Origin: Ooceraea biroi
Taxonomy: Eukaryota; Arthropoda; Insecta; Hymenoptera; Formicidae
DNA length: 64,000 nt
Assembly (NCBI RefSeq): GCF_003672135.1
Contig: NC_039511.1
Coordinates: forward strand, 9,264,464-9,328,463
Direction of reading: 5' to 3'
How positions within the stretch are numbered: position 1 is the first letter of the stretch; every line of letters begins with the position of its first letter. Position numbers and translations under genes: made by a program. Shown piece after piece: positions 14,251 through 28,300 of this stretch. The notes under the pieces were generated by a model. The model saw nothing but the letters and a program-made list of their open reading frames with translations. It searched no databases and was not told where the DNA came from.

Positions 14251-17200
14251 AGCGTAGTTTCCGAAGTGTCGTGTAAGGTCCAAGGCGAAGAAATCCGAGG
14301 ATATCGCGAGAAAGCGTCGATAAATTCTTAATTTTTTCTATCTCCTTTTTTATGATTATTAGCAAATATACTGCAACGAGGTCGATTAGCGACAACCTTG
14401 GCTGAATCCCCGATTTCCAAGATATCCGATAATACACGTCGCGCTTTAAAGGTCCACGAGGATGCTCCCGCGTGGCTCAAGGGTATTCGTCTATTTAACG
14501 GGCAAATACTCGAGTCCTCGAGATCCTAAATTAGGAAGCACATCCGTAAATACACTCGACTTGCGCGTGTCTAGATACCGCGTCGGCTCAAGGCGACAGT
14601 TGCGGCATATCGAGCTTACGCTCGCATCGAGGAAGGTCGTATTTTCGTATTTTTCGGCGAGACTCGGAGGACTCGCAAACAGGCAAGAGGGAGATTAAGC
14701 GAGAGGCATACGAGGAGATCGGATCCGCAATATCGAGGCGCTTCTCCGCGCCGTAGGAGCGCGACTCAGGCTGCACAAAGGGAGGAACCGCGTCCGTCGT
14801 CCGACGTTCGCGTATAACGTAGCGGCCAAGAATTAAGCCGACGATACCCCGAAGGTCCTGACCTTGGCGTAACGAGCCACACGGAGAAGACGAGAGTCAC
14901 GCCCCGCCGTGAGAAAATTAATTGATATACATTTTTGCCCGGTCTGGCGTTTCGCTCCTTTTCTTGCCTCCCTTCTCTCTTTCTTTCTCCCTCGCTCTCT
15001 TTCCCTTGTCTCCCCTTTCCTCCTCGCTCTACCCGTTCGTTACTTGTATACCGAGAATCGGCGTGCGGTCGCTACCGACCGCGGCGCAGCAACCTCGATT
15101 ACCAGCGACGGGCGGCAGCAACAACAGCAACGGCAACAACGAGCAGCGGGAGCCCAACGGCACGACCGCGCTGCGAAACTCGGCACAATAGGCGTAACAA
15201 ATGGCGGAGCTTTATCCCCGCTGTCGTAATAATAAAGTGGTGGATGCCGCAATCGTCTTTGCGGTCGATTAGTAATGATTATGCGCGATTAAACGGCAGC
15301 GATTACGGCCACCGCACTGGTTCGCCATAGAGCGGCCGAGGAAGGGAGCAGCAGCCGCGCGCTCGTGAGTGCCAGTGCGCGTCCTTGCAAGGATAAAGAG
15401 CCGCCGCGCGCGCTCAACGCTCGCGACCGCTGCCGCTGCTGCTGCAACCCGGTGCAATCCGCAACAGTGGTACATCGCACAACTTGAAACGCTTGCGCGA
15501 GAAACGCTCGTTCGATCGTCGTTCGCGGTACCCGCCGGTCGCTCATCCCGATGATGGTGGACGCGCATTCCGCGTTGCAGCGAAATTAATCGCGCGCAAT
15601 CGCGGTCCAATTATGAGCGCAGCCGCGCGCTCGAGAATGCGAGCGATTGCGGTCGAGAGGGATGAGGGTGAGAGGGTCGACGTGGAGAACGCTAACAAGC
15701 GAGAAAATATGATGGTAACGTCGTTTGCGTCACGCATCTCGGCGCTATGTGCGCCGTTCAGAAAAAATAACAGGTCTCGAAGACCGCGTATTAATTCTGC
15801 CATCTGAATTTTTCGCGGAGATTTCTCGACAAAAAATTATTGTTTCCTGAAAGATTGCAATTGTGCACGGTGCAACACTTTTTATTCGTACCGTTCTTTT
15901 CTTGCTGGCGGACTTCTAGTGCGAATACAAGCACTCTACATATATTTGCCAGTGATGCCTCTGTTTAGGCAGGTCCTCAAATTATTAGCTCTCCACTTGT
16001 GTCTTTAAATATCAAAAACATTGATAAACGCGGCAGGTCTCGACAAGATGTCGAAGCCTAATGAAATTGCAATAAATTCACGCACGGCGGATAAACTTAA
16101 TCGAATGCGGCGCTCGTTCGCTTGGAATAAATCACTTCAATCAACGAGAGACGTGGCGCGTCTCTCTTCTTATCCGAAGCTACGGTATAAATCAGGAAAT
16201 CGCCTCGCTCGCGGACCGCAACGTCGGAAACGCAAACTCCGTGAACGAAGCGAGTCCGCGCGAGTCGAGAGGGAGATGTATTTGCCAAGTTTTTAAGTGC
16301 TTCGTTACACGGGCCGGCGACACGCATCGCGGATACCGAAGCGCGTCCCGCACAGTCATCCGACGCACAATGACGGTCGTTTTTTTCCTCCTTCCGCCTC
16401 TCTCGTCTTTTTCGCGATCGTCCGCGCATTAATCTCGAAATCATAATGCGCGCGCGTGTACGGTGATTTATTCGAGATGCTGTACGCGCGCAGCCTCGAT
16501 TATTCCGGGAAAGTAAGCGCGCGAGTACACGGGTACAGGTGAGTCCTTCGCGCGCGCGGTGTTCCGTCGCGTCTGAATTTACGTATACGCTCGTATCCGC
16601 GCGCGGGCTGAGACAGGTGCACGGCGAAACCACCAACGTCGTCGTCTCAATGACGCTGCTTCGAAACCCCAAACGAATCGAAGACACATGGGCTCGTTAA
16701 TCACCGAGACGTGCCGGTCGTCCGTCGCGAATCCCTCCGACGAAAAGAGAAAAAGCCCGACGAAGGCGAAAAACGGAAGCCCATACGTTTCGATGAGAAA
16801 CGACTTAATCCCGCGCAGGTGTACGGTCCAAGGGTATCGGTATACTCCACAGTGGAGAAACGAATGCGGCGCGTGCAAGTGCCTCATTTACCACGTGAAA
16901 CGCGGTGGACCCCTGAATGGCCGTGAAACTTACCCCGATAACGGAGCTCGTTCGAGTTCCGTGCTTGCCGACGCAATTGTCGTTTCAAATTGTCCGCACA
17001 CGATATAGCTCGGGTCCGCCTGGCGAATTGGCGTCGCATTCTCATCCAGTCGAGCGATATTATCCGGTCGATTAAGTTGACGACTTTTTTTATTGCTCCC
17101 TGTGTCGCGTTGGTGAGTATGTACTTGCGCTGTGCACGCCTCGAACGTGAGTCCGCCGATTAGTAATTACAAATATCGCTTATTAACGCGATAGCAAGGA

Positions 17201-17790
17201 GAACGGGTTCTTTTGTAAATACACACGTAATTGCCGGCCTTTATATAGACGTTTTTTTTTTCAATCACCGTGCAATGCGTAATCTTTCAACGAAAAGGTC
17301 AATAAATCTCGATTTTCTCGCGTTATCTCGCGCAATTAATCTCCCGCGAAAAACTCGCGTCCGCTGCAGGAGCGGATCTACTACGAAGTCGATGAAGCAG
17401 CACGCGGATGAGGTGTTGCTCTCAGACGAGCTGTCTTCTCTCTCGACTCGGCCACTTTGCAGCCTCGATCGTCGGTGAACAAATGAAATAAAGCGAAGTA
17501 AAGCGTGTAGGAAATAAGCCTTAGATAACACCGTGTATCTTCCCGTTGCGGATTTTGAAAGACACCACTTTAAGCCCCGTCCACTTTGGGTGTTCAAAGA
17601 GAGTTATCGTGCAATTATTCACGTGAGAGTTTCGCGAGAGGAGATTAGATTTACAGCTAGATCGATGCGACTGCGGCGAGGGGGGTAATGACACCGCGAT
17701 ACTGTTACTATTATTGCTCTATAAAGCCGCGCGATTTTACGGTCGCCGACGTTAAACGACGACGCTTGTTCGTAATCGTTAGAGAACGAT

Positions 17791-17800
17791 CCCCCCCCCC
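17791..17800. repeat. Ten-base C homopolymer
   Basis: Ten C, then T and three more C; a site where assembly length errors are likely. Confidence 0.9.
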
Positions 17801-17867
17801 TCCCGGCTTAGGAATGCTTAAATTTAATAGGATAATAACTTTTAATTTTTAACTCGACCGTATCAAG

Positions 17868-17897
17868 CATCAAGTGAGCAATCAACATCACTTGATG
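17868..17897. other. Perfect hairpin (10-bp stem)
   Basis: CATCAAGTGA and TCACTTGATG flank a 10-base loop in AT-rich DNA; pairing does not extend outward. Confidence 0.65.
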
Positions 17898-19691
17898 GTC
17901 TCTCAGAGGGGATGGCCATTAGAATTGACATTGCGTATGATAATCAATAAGAAAGATCGTCGACGCCGGTAGAAATAGAGTTGATGTACATTAAAGAGAC
18001 TATTTTATGGAAAACTTATGTACTCGTAAAATTGATATCTATGAAATTAATCTTGTATGGGCGATAGGATCGTACGGAGAGTTCTGCATAAGCTTTTATG
18101 TTGAGACATCTCAATTCTATATTATATTATTTTAACGACACGTGTGACTCATCTTGGCAATTACTAAACTGTCCTTAATAACTATAATTTATGCTAATTT
18201 AAGATAGACTGCATTATCGCTTTCTTATGTCCAGCTGATGTCACACAGAAAGTCTGCTCGCGCACAATATCAAGCAAGCGAACACGATATCGTAAGCATC
18301 TCCTCGGTGCCCCCCTGGTATCCCCGGCTTCGGCTTCGTCTTGTCCTTTTTCTCACTGAGCCTGCATCAGCACGGACATTCGGCAGCGTATAACAAATAA
18401 TAAAAAAAAGTTAATATCGTAGAGCGCATACAGCGCGAGGAGAGTCGTTTCATTGGAATCGGAATTACGACGGAGAGCACGGGTATAAACCCGTGGAACC
18501 ACCGAGGTCACGGCGGCTGACGTCACTCGTGGATGATCGCTGTCTTCGCGGCAGAAGACGCGACCTTGAGGTGTCTCCGCGCTCCGATGTAGCAAGCTTA
18601 ACGATCCATCGATCGCTTTCGATCGCGGTCAGCCTCTGAAGTTAGACCGGTCGATCGGTGGTTGCCTGGCTCGTGTCTGCCAACGAAATTATCGCTTCCC
18701 GACGGTTATTAATTCGCGCGCATTAATGCTCGAAATTACGCTTGTCCGCGTCCCGCGTAATGTGTTAATTTCTATGCTAATGGCACGGGAGAACCGCGCG
18801 ACGCGCGCAACAATATTTTCTTCATAATGCGCGCATGCTCGCTCGCGGATTAATGAAACATCGATGCACCGCGATATCCATAGTTTACTCTCGACGTCGA
18901 GTACTTTTGATAGTCGACGTTTCGATTCCCGACACGCAGTGCGTTCGGTCTGTGTTCGACCTTGCGCTGCATTAAAGTTGGAAATGAAGCGGACGCTGCC
19001 TTATTTGAAAAGTCGAGCTCGCGCATCGCGTTGATTAACTGTTTTTAATTTTCAGACTAATTGCATCTCTCCGTGAGAGTTTTTCGGGAGATATCATTTC
19101 GATCGGGACTCGAACCTGCGCATGCCTAAGGAGCATCATGAATTAAGGATCCGCATTACGACAACGACGGTATCGCTATATATGTTTCGCCGTGCGCGGC
19201 GTCGCGAGAACGCGCGATAAAACGCGCGCGACACGATGACGAAGGGGAGCGATTTCGCGATCGCGCGTGGAATAAATGAAAATCGATTAGTTCTGCATAC
19301 ATCCGGCTCCATATAGCCGCGCGCGTACTCTCGGCACGCGTCAGGCGTGATATCGATCGGCCATACGGCATATCGACTATCCGCTTATCGCGGACTCTTC
19401 ATCGATAATTCGCTTAACTGCGTCGTTCCTCTTTGTGAAATTTTATGCTCGCTTGTTTCTCTTGTCAGCCGCCGCCGCCGCCGCGCGGAGCTTAAAACCG
19501 GCGCTGCTCTCGTCGTTTTCTCGTCGTTATCAATTAATTATACGAAAGTCAATTACGCCCAGGAAATTAACGATTTAATGAGCTTCGGCTGACATACGAC
19601 ATCGTACTCCACGTACCGTTATTACATCGTCGTGCAAACGCGTAAACATTCGCGCAATCGAGGGCAACACGTGCGTTTCGACGGGGAGAGC

Positions 19692-19709
19692 GAGAGAGAG
19701 AGAGAGAGA
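19692..19709. repeat. GA microsatellite
   Basis: Nine GA units. Confidence 0.95.
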
Positions 19710-22700
19710 AACGGTAGGATTTATCGATCATTATCACCGTAATTCCATCATACGTGACTTATCATAAACTGAAGAATTCCCCGTTCGTGTTGTGTTCTTA
19801 CTAGGCTCGCGTTCGTTCGCATCATCGCGATTACGCGTCATAATAACTTGGAATTTCTCCATTTACAGCTACTATCAATAATGGCTCTTTTCTCGGCATG
19901 TATAAATAGATTTGCATTATTGGCTGTACGCCTATCTCTCTTTCTCCCTGATGGTAACCGCGAGTCTTCGCGACCATTACTTTACTAGCACTTGATTATT
20001 ATTCGACGTAGGGAGCGTATAACACACAGGCATCTAGAACGTACACACAGTGTGAGTCAAGTAAAGTGCGATTAAAATTACGTACGAAAGTAATGAGAGT
20101 GCATTATCTATGCATTAAACTATCGCGGAGTTAATAGACACTATATTGTCATGAAAATAATTCCATTCTTATTATTATTAAAAATTAAAATAAATCAAGT
20201 GTTTGATCTTGCATCATTCTTTGGCGTTGATTCGCATCTCGCGCCGCTGTTCTGCAAATTGTTCCCAGAAAATACGGAAAATGTTGAAACTTCTTAGTAA
20301 GTTTCGTTATCGTAGTTACCGGGCTTCCAAAGTTTCGGAGGATTGTTGGCCGGAGACGTTTTCGGATGTGTGCCTGGCGCATTTACGAAGATAAGGGCGA
20401 AACCGACTGGAGACAATCGTCGCGCGATATTCTAAAAGCTAGCTAGGGCTTAAACGGAAGAGAGAACCGAGGGATCGAGGAATACCAGCTGCCGCAACAC
20501 GGCGTGGGCGACCTGTTCTCCCTTATACGTTCGACCGCAAGTGCTCTCTGGCTAATTCATTGCGTATAAATGCGCTCTCTAACTAACTGGCTGATGCTGC
20601 TCTCGAGCTTGACCATCGTCTGGCCCTTATCCATCCTGCCTCCCCGCTCGTCCTTACGAATTCGCGGGAAGTATCCTAAAAAAAAATCTGGACAAGATTG
20701 CAAGAAGTTCCCTATCTCCAGTCGCTCGAAACTTCGCTACGGAATGTTCTCTGATAAAACAGCAGGATTCCAGAATCTCGAAGAAAACTCCGATGAAAGT
20801 TCAAGTTTCCATACGCGAAATCTATCTTTGAAGCGGTTAGATACTGGGCAAGAGTTACAAAACCGCCTTTAATATTAAACAGATATCGCGATCTAAAAAT
20901 GAAGTAAAAGAGAGTAAGAGAGTCGTTAAATTTCCGATAATCGATTCCGCATATCTTCGCGAGCTTCCTCGGAGAATTGTAAAACACCGCTCGCTACTCT
21001 GCGTGCCAGATAAAAATCTGCCAAGTTATTAAATTCGAGCGCTATCACGCGGATAGGAGCTTTACGGAGATTCGCTCGCCGAACTGCGACTCGGACGCAA
21101 CGATCCGAGGGCAAGGACCGCCGAGAATGCGGGTGGTTTTTACAATGTGGAGGACGACTCGCCGCTCACGTCGGGCGGCATAGGTCGAGTTTAATCGACT
21201 GTCCGGTCCGGCGCTCGTGGATGAGTTATCGATCGGCCTGTCATCGGCGACAGGTTATTGTTCCACGACGCGCGGCCAAGGCGTAAGTCAGTCTCCGAGT
21301 CCGCAAGAGAGTGCATACATTGTCGGCGAGCGCTTGGCTTGGCGTCTCTCGCTCTCGCGGGACCGCAAATCGCGCCGGCCGGGGCCGCACGCTCGAGCGA
21401 TTTGTCACCGCCATTAAGCCCATGTCAGATCGCTTCTTCATCTGGCCGATCCGTCGGGCCGCGGGGGGTGGACAGGTACTCCCCCGATTCGTCACAACTC
21501 CACGGCCAGAAGTTAACAATAAATACGAACGGTAATTAGTCACGGTGGTGGATCGCGCGAGCGCGCGCGTTTGCAATACGCAAAAAGCGCATTAGCTATA
21601 TCGGCTGGCGATTCTCTCGCTTATCCCTTATATCCCTTTCGCAAGGATTCATTACGGCTACGTCGGGCCCGGCATTGTGCGTACTGTGCGCCGTGAAATG
21701 CAACGTTAAACGATCGTGCCGCGATGCGTCGGCAGTGTAGATCATTAAAGGATCGTGGGGCGAAGATCCGTGAGGCTTCGATTGCTGGGAAAATTGATAG
21801 AATTTCATTTCCGAGGGGGTCAAGCGAAGCCATCGATGCCCCAAAAATTCTTTCGTACGATTCTTCCGCAAGTTCGAGTCATCAAATTGTGGCAAAAACT
21901 GCGAATCTTTTACCATTTCGCTCGAGGCGCGTCTCGCCGAGGCATCGTCATCGAAGACGTCGAAGAAGATTTTCACGAGAGAAGAAACGTTGTCGTTCCC
22001 GCGCAGAGTTGTGAGGAGTCGTTTGCTGCAGCTCTCTCGGCGTCCCTTAACGGGATACGCGAAGAGCAAAGGTGAGCGTACGAAGAAGCGCGTCCAACGG
22101 ATCCGCCGACCGTAGCTCGACAAGAAATTATTTACGAGCCGTCTAATTAGGAGCTAATTATTAATAGCACGAAGAGATCGGCCGTGGTGAACACCGTTGA
22201 TTATCGTGCACGGCGAGCGCTATTAACGGCTGATTAACATATTCCAAGCCAAGCGCCTTCGCGACTAGCACCGCCTCCTCGAGTAATCTGTGAGCGTTTC
22301 TCCTGCGGATGCTATTTCGCGTGATACAACTGTTTCTTTTTTTTTTAAATCGTTGTTTACCTCACGCTAACAGGAGACGAGACTGTCGACGTTCTGCCAG
22401 AAAGATAGATACAAAATTATTTTAGACTTAGAGTATTGAATTTTGGTTTCCTTTGTTTAGAATCGATTCGCCCCACCTTTCGATTTCCCTTCCTTTTCAA
22501 CTGAGACGAAAATATATTCATCACGAATACACGATATGTGTTTTTTAATTCCATCCTTATTTCACCGTGATACACGAACGAGGGAAACTTGCTTGCGGCG
22601 GATTGCGTTAAACGGGCGGTATTATTGAGACGCCAAACTGACGTTTCAAGATCGACGTGACTCGCTATTAACGTATCGGGCTTGTACGTCTGAGCCGATC

Positions 22701-23680
22701 GGGGTAAATTGCTCGATTGTAACCGTAATTAATTACACGCGCCAGGCTAACACGGTCCCTGGGGCCTCGTTGAGCGAGCACCTGCGAACATGACAATTCG
22801 TCCATTCTGCGTATGGTAACGCGATCATCTAATTTATCACGCGCCTTGTACCGATTTCCATTTACAGGAATCGCGCACATTCCCCATGAAGCGGAGCCGC
22901 TAATTTAGCACCATACACCTGACGCCTTGCTTGCCTTTATAATATCATCGCTGTCTTCCGCATGTTAATTTGCGCGACAAATAACGTCATCATTGCCCGA
23001 GGCGGTACAATAATTCGCTTGTCCCCTTTTGCCTACCATCTTGATCAATTTGACATATAGTACATCTGCAAAATACTCTCTTGAATGAAAATATGAGGAT
23101 TGCAAGATTACAAGCGACAATTACATGGCAAGCTACAAATGGAGGAAACATTTTAATTTAAACCAAGGTGTCGGTCGAGTTTAATTACATCTGCCAATTA
23201 GTTGGTGCACTTCCGGCCATTAATCAATCAAAATACATGTCGTACAGCCGCATCGTCGTATCGCTTTAGTTATTTCATGGTCTTTAACAGGTACTCAGGT
23301 AAATAGATGCGTCTTCAGTCCGGATACGCGGTTCCTCTACAGATTCGATGAAGATAATTTGCGAAAGCGCGCGCCGGTTAATCTCCGGCGCCGATGATCT
23401 CTCCGGCCGTCGCGTGGATCGTGCAGTAGATCGAATCTTCCGAATGGCCGAGGCGCGTTATCCGGGCAGCCGGATCGATAGTGAGCGCGCTTTCCAGTTC
23501 CTGGTACCTGGGGCCGATAATCAATCGCGATTTGAGTGGACGCCGCGCGAAGTGGCGCGTTCCGCGCAAAGCACCGGTAATTACGTCTCGATACCGGCGG
23601 GCATTAATTAGACGCGACGAAATAATTAATCTCGGGTACTTAGATCATCCTCAGGAATCCGGCGATTCGCCGTGGCTCGC

Positions 23681-23694
23681 GTACACGCGTGTAC
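23681..23694. repeat. 14-bp perfect palindrome
   Basis: GTACACGCGTGTAC, part of a cluster of GTAC/CGCG words to about 23740. Confidence 0.7.
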
Positions 23695-25276
23695 GTACGC
23701 GACGGGTACTCGCGCGTGTACGTACAAGTACGCGCGGCAAAGAGAGGCTCGACCTCGTCGTCGCCGCTGAACAGATCGATTTATCGAATTTATTGCCGTC
23801 TCTATCTACTGACGATCGCACGCCGCTGTAATCGCTATATATAGAAGTTGCGAAGACACCTGCGACTCCGTCTTCTCCGTTTTGCGGCTTCTAACAGCGC
23901 GCGTCTCCTCTTTCGATGTGCGGCTTTCGATACACGCACGTGTACGCGTATGTATAATACGCATCGAATATCCGATCCGCAAGGGCCGATGCCGCAGAAA
24001 AAGCCTTTCACGGCTGTCCGGTCGCTTATCAGGAATTGTGGAGGCCTTTGGCCTCTCCGGTAGTCATCGGCGGTGATTATGATGGAAAAGAATGCCATTT
24101 TGGCGCAAGCCCTCGCCTTGCGCATCGCGTCGCTGAAAAATGAATCTCCCGAGACATCTCCGTACAAGTGTTTATTAAAATTAACGACCGTTGCCGTCTC
24201 GCGAAGCGTGCAGAATTAAACTTTTAACGCACGTCGCAATTAAGCAAAGTGCGACAAAACGACATGCTACTGCAAGTGATCGCGTGACGTGGCGACTGAA
24301 ATTTCCATTTTGTGAATAATTATGAAATCGATAAAAGAAAGTTTCAAAGTTTCTAAACGAGTAACGTCAACTTTAGTAACGTGAGAATGAAAATAGCGAT
24401 AGACAAAGCGGAATGTATATTTTACAGGAACACGTCTGCGAAAGAAGCTCAATTCCAAATCCGACGATGAAGCAGAATGTCCTCATTAGCCACGTTTGGA
24501 ATAAGGAAATTATACGCTTGAAAGAGAAAAGCATTGTGCTTTGAGTAACCGATTGGCGCGCTACTTGCTCCTGTATGTACACGTCGCTTCAAACGGTGAT
24601 CGAACGTAGTCGCGTTCAAAGGCCTGACGCGACTGCCGAAAGTGAGGTGAATTCACACAGGAGCCGTTTACTTAACGGCGACGTGCAATGCAAGTCGTAC
24701 ACATCGGGAAATGCAATTGGCTGGCGAAATTTGCATTTCAAATCGCGACCGAAACTGTACGAACGATGATTCCGCGCGAGGCAGCGTCACGAATAGAAGC
24801 CCGGCTGTGCGTGCATTATTGCCTCCTCGACTCGGATGGATTTTCGCGACATCTCGAATAAGACGAGGCGTAACTTAATTAGCGGGGACTAGCGGTAGTT
24901 GTGAATTTTATTTCGCCGTGTATGTACACACGGCAAAGTCGACAAACGACTGTATAGAGACACGTCCGGCTTGACAGATGACCGATTGACATCCCCACGG
25001 AGTCGCGGCACAAGACGCACACCTGTAAAACATTCTAATAAAGCCCCGTAACGTGGAATACGCGATGCGAATAATTTACAGCCAATTATTCACGTCCATG
25101 TAGCGGCGATCGTCGCCGATGGTCGGCGTGTGCGTTGCTTGTTCAGTGATTGAACTACGCAGAAATCGGCGATGTTATCGACACGCGATCGCTAATATAT
25201 CGTCGATTTAGCAACGCGTCATCCCCCCTGCGCCACCCCGTCGCCGTATCAGGCTCGTACAATTTGCATAACGGAC

Positions 25277-25335
25277 TCTTCTTCTTCTTCTTCTGCTGCT
25301 GCTGCCGCTTCTTCTTCTTCTTCGTCCTCTTCTTC
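25277..25335. repeat. CTT/CTG compound microsatellite
   Basis: CTT units, then CTG, then CTT again. It creates long polyPhe/polyCys and polyLys/polyGln frames (25150-25644) that are not genes. Confidence 0.95.
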
Positions 25336-28300
25336 CCTCTTCTCCGTGAAATTTTCGCGTACCAAGTACGCGAGTCGCGCGGCTTATACGCGCCGACGAA
25401 GCTCTGCCTCGTATCTCGATCCCATAATCGGATAATTAATCGTCGAGTCATCAGCGTGAATCAGCTCGTCGGCGCGGCTAATACGTTAGTTTACCTGATA
25501 CGCATTTGCATTTCGACGGTTCATTCAGTAATACGCGCGTCGAAGGAGGAAGCGCTGCTCCGCCCTGGCAAACAGCCGGCTAATTATGGCCGTTACATCG
25601 ACGTAATTACATACCGCGCGTTAAGTCCGGATCACGAGGACTAATTCCACTCGGCAGGCGGAAGACAAGACCGTACGATCAATATCCTGAAAGCTACTCT
25701 TCGGAAAGGGGGAAAGGTCAGGAGGGTGGACGAGAGAAGTCACGAGTCCGTTCGCTGAAGCGCGACGTTATTATCGGCGAGGTTTGATGACATAATGAGA
25801 GGCGCCATTGAAATAATCGATGATATAATCACGGATATTAACGATAATTACTTTTACGCTCGCTTGAAATACGGCGTTAGCCTGTCATCGCGCGACACTC
25901 AATTAACTTATCCGATAGTGATTTATTCTCTTAAAACACGATTCTTTGTCATTGCGAGGAGCATGACGCAAACTCGAATTTCGAATGCTATACTCGCCAA
26001 TGCAATTTATTTATTTTCCATTCCGCGGTCTTTCTGCGCGGTTTCGTTCGCGAGCTGCAATATTGTCGCCCGGTTTTTCGACAGCTCGAAAATTATATTC
26101 GGTATTTTTATTTATAGGAAACTGACCACCACGTTATTCCAGAAGCTGCTGATGAACATTTCACTTATTTCCCCTGGAGCGTACTGCACATTACACGTTA
26201 TCGTTACGATTTGCAATCGTATTTTCATGCTTTGTTACCCAATCGTAACGTGGTAGCGTGCGCGCAAGTTTCAATTAATAGCATGAACATGATGCGAACG
26301 TAATCGCCGCCATACACACGATTATTAACGCGTTTCTCGGATTGGAATGGCAAGCAAGTTTATCTGCTTGTATCGCCCGTTGGCGCTGCATAGGCGGCCC
26401 GTCGCGCGACCTTGTCTACTTCAGAAGCCTTCATTGTAGCTACGAAGTGAGCATAATAATGGACACTTAACGATTCGGTATGGAAAACAGCCTAATTGCG
26501 CGGATACGTTTAGATGCGCCTGCCGTCATCAGGAAACGTGGCTGCCAGGACGCTCCAGGGAACATTGCGAAATGATTTTCTTGGGAATGCGAATGACTCG
26601 TCTCATTCTCGGCTACAGAAGCTGCTCGTATGTCGCAAAACGATATGTAATCGTGCGATTGTTTTATTTCTACGTTATCCTCTCTTTCTGGTAGCACAAT
26701 TATTATTTCTAATTATTTAATTTTCTTGCGTATTTGATTTACTTCTGTTTTCTTTTTCCATGTTTCATGTATCTTCTTTCTGAAAATGATATATCAAGAT
26801 TTGAAGTTATCGCTTCTTCCTGTCTGAAGATTACCTCATTCGCATGTCTCGAAATAGATTTCGGAGTAAACTGAAAGGTTACTGTACTCGTTTAGGCATA
26901 TATTTCCGGAGACCGAGGCGTTTATCTTCTACAAATCTGCCTTAATTAGTGGACTTAATGGACGATTTAACGGTGCTTTCAGCCTTCCGCAATGGCGCCT
27001 AGGTTTCGGCCACGCCAGGAAGACGACGAAGCGAACGGATCGAGTCCCACGGGCATTTGCATTTTTCTGCCGCAACGATGTGTCAAGTTCACGGAGATTA
27101 TGCTAATTGCGACTCTTCTCTCCTCATGGAAACCTATAATATTTCTTCGCTACCGTGCTCGCACGACTCATAACCGATTTTGAACCACCACGGCGGTCAG
27201 AATTGCGCGTGCGAAAGCCGTTCGTAACATTCGTTCACGTTGGAAATATTTTGTCGGAAATATAATAGACATCACGCGGCGCGTAATACAAAAAGTTTTG
27301 TACAGTGAGAGGGAAATTGATATTTTTCAGCAAAAACATTAACGAGACATCATCCGACAAGGTTTGAATCTCCAAACCCAAGTATACTGAGCGTCAGAAA
27401 AAAACGTCAAAATAGTTCTGGTAAATCTGCTAAATCAGTATCTCAACTAATATGATTGGCTCCAGATTTAACTCGCTTTCTGAGATCAACGAATTGACGA
27501 TGCGTGTGGTCGGATGTGCTTATTACTTGTCGTTAAGCTATATTGACCGATCGTTTATAACTTTATTGCAGCGCTATTTCTGCGCTTGTTCGATTCGTCC
27601 GACGAAATTTCGCGCGGCGAAATATCTCACGGTGAAGTCGGTAACTCGTTGCTCATAGCCGAGACGTGTGCTTAAGATACGTACCTTCGTATCTGCCCCC
27701 TTAAGGCGTACGGGCCACGGGAAGAGGTCAAGTACTGGACTCTGTCGGCCTGCAATTTCGGTAATTTCGCTCGCGCGCACGCGGGCGCGCGTGTTCGGTT
27801 ATCGAACCTGCACCGAGACCCTTCAGGACCCTTTCGCAGGGCGGTCCGGCAGATACCCCGCGTTTAGGTTGCTCGGCTCTCTTCATCCCGCGCGTTTCTA
27901 CGCCCCCACGTCGTAGATATCCCGGTTTTCCTCTCTCCCGCCTGCCCCCGACACTTCTTCCCGATGTTTAAAATCGATGAGCTTGCCGAGAGCGGAGAGA
28001 TCGTTTGATACTCGGTCTGCCAAACCCGCCCACGCCAAAGGATCGTCGAAAATTCGTGGAGGAGCTCGCGTAAAGGTGTCTTCCCTCGAAGAGCGCTGCC
28101 ATAAATTCCCGGCGCGATATCCGCCGGCGAAATTACTCCATTATTGGCGATTAACGTTTATCCAATTTCCTGGGCTTCGTTTGGGATTAATTTTCTTGGA
28201 AATGAAATTTCCTCTTAAAATCAATCCAACGAGTTACGAATGCGAATTGATAAGTAATAATCCATTTGATTGTGGAGATTGATAAAAATTACCTTGTGCC

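Noticed and set aside
13835..14437. 200-codon minus-strand open frame.
   Set aside because: The longest frame in the window, but low-complexity GA-derived segments, no domain, and competing plus-strand frames suggest chance.
16097..16687. 196-codon minus-strand open frame.
   Set aside because: Very arginine-rich translation of CpG-rich DNA, no domain, overlaps plus-strand frames.
19103..19125. tRNA B-box-like GGTTCGAGTCC on the minus strand.
   Set aside because: The T stem does not pair beyond two bases and no A box or acceptor stem is found at the right distance.
25150..25644. 164-codon plus-strand frame with polyPhe/polyCys.
   Set aside because: Driven by the CTT/CTG microsatellite at 25277-25335.
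25795..26256. 153-codon frame rich in hydrophobic residues, possibly a receptor fragment.
   Set aside because: No receptor motif or splice context; hydrophobicity follows from T-rich codons.
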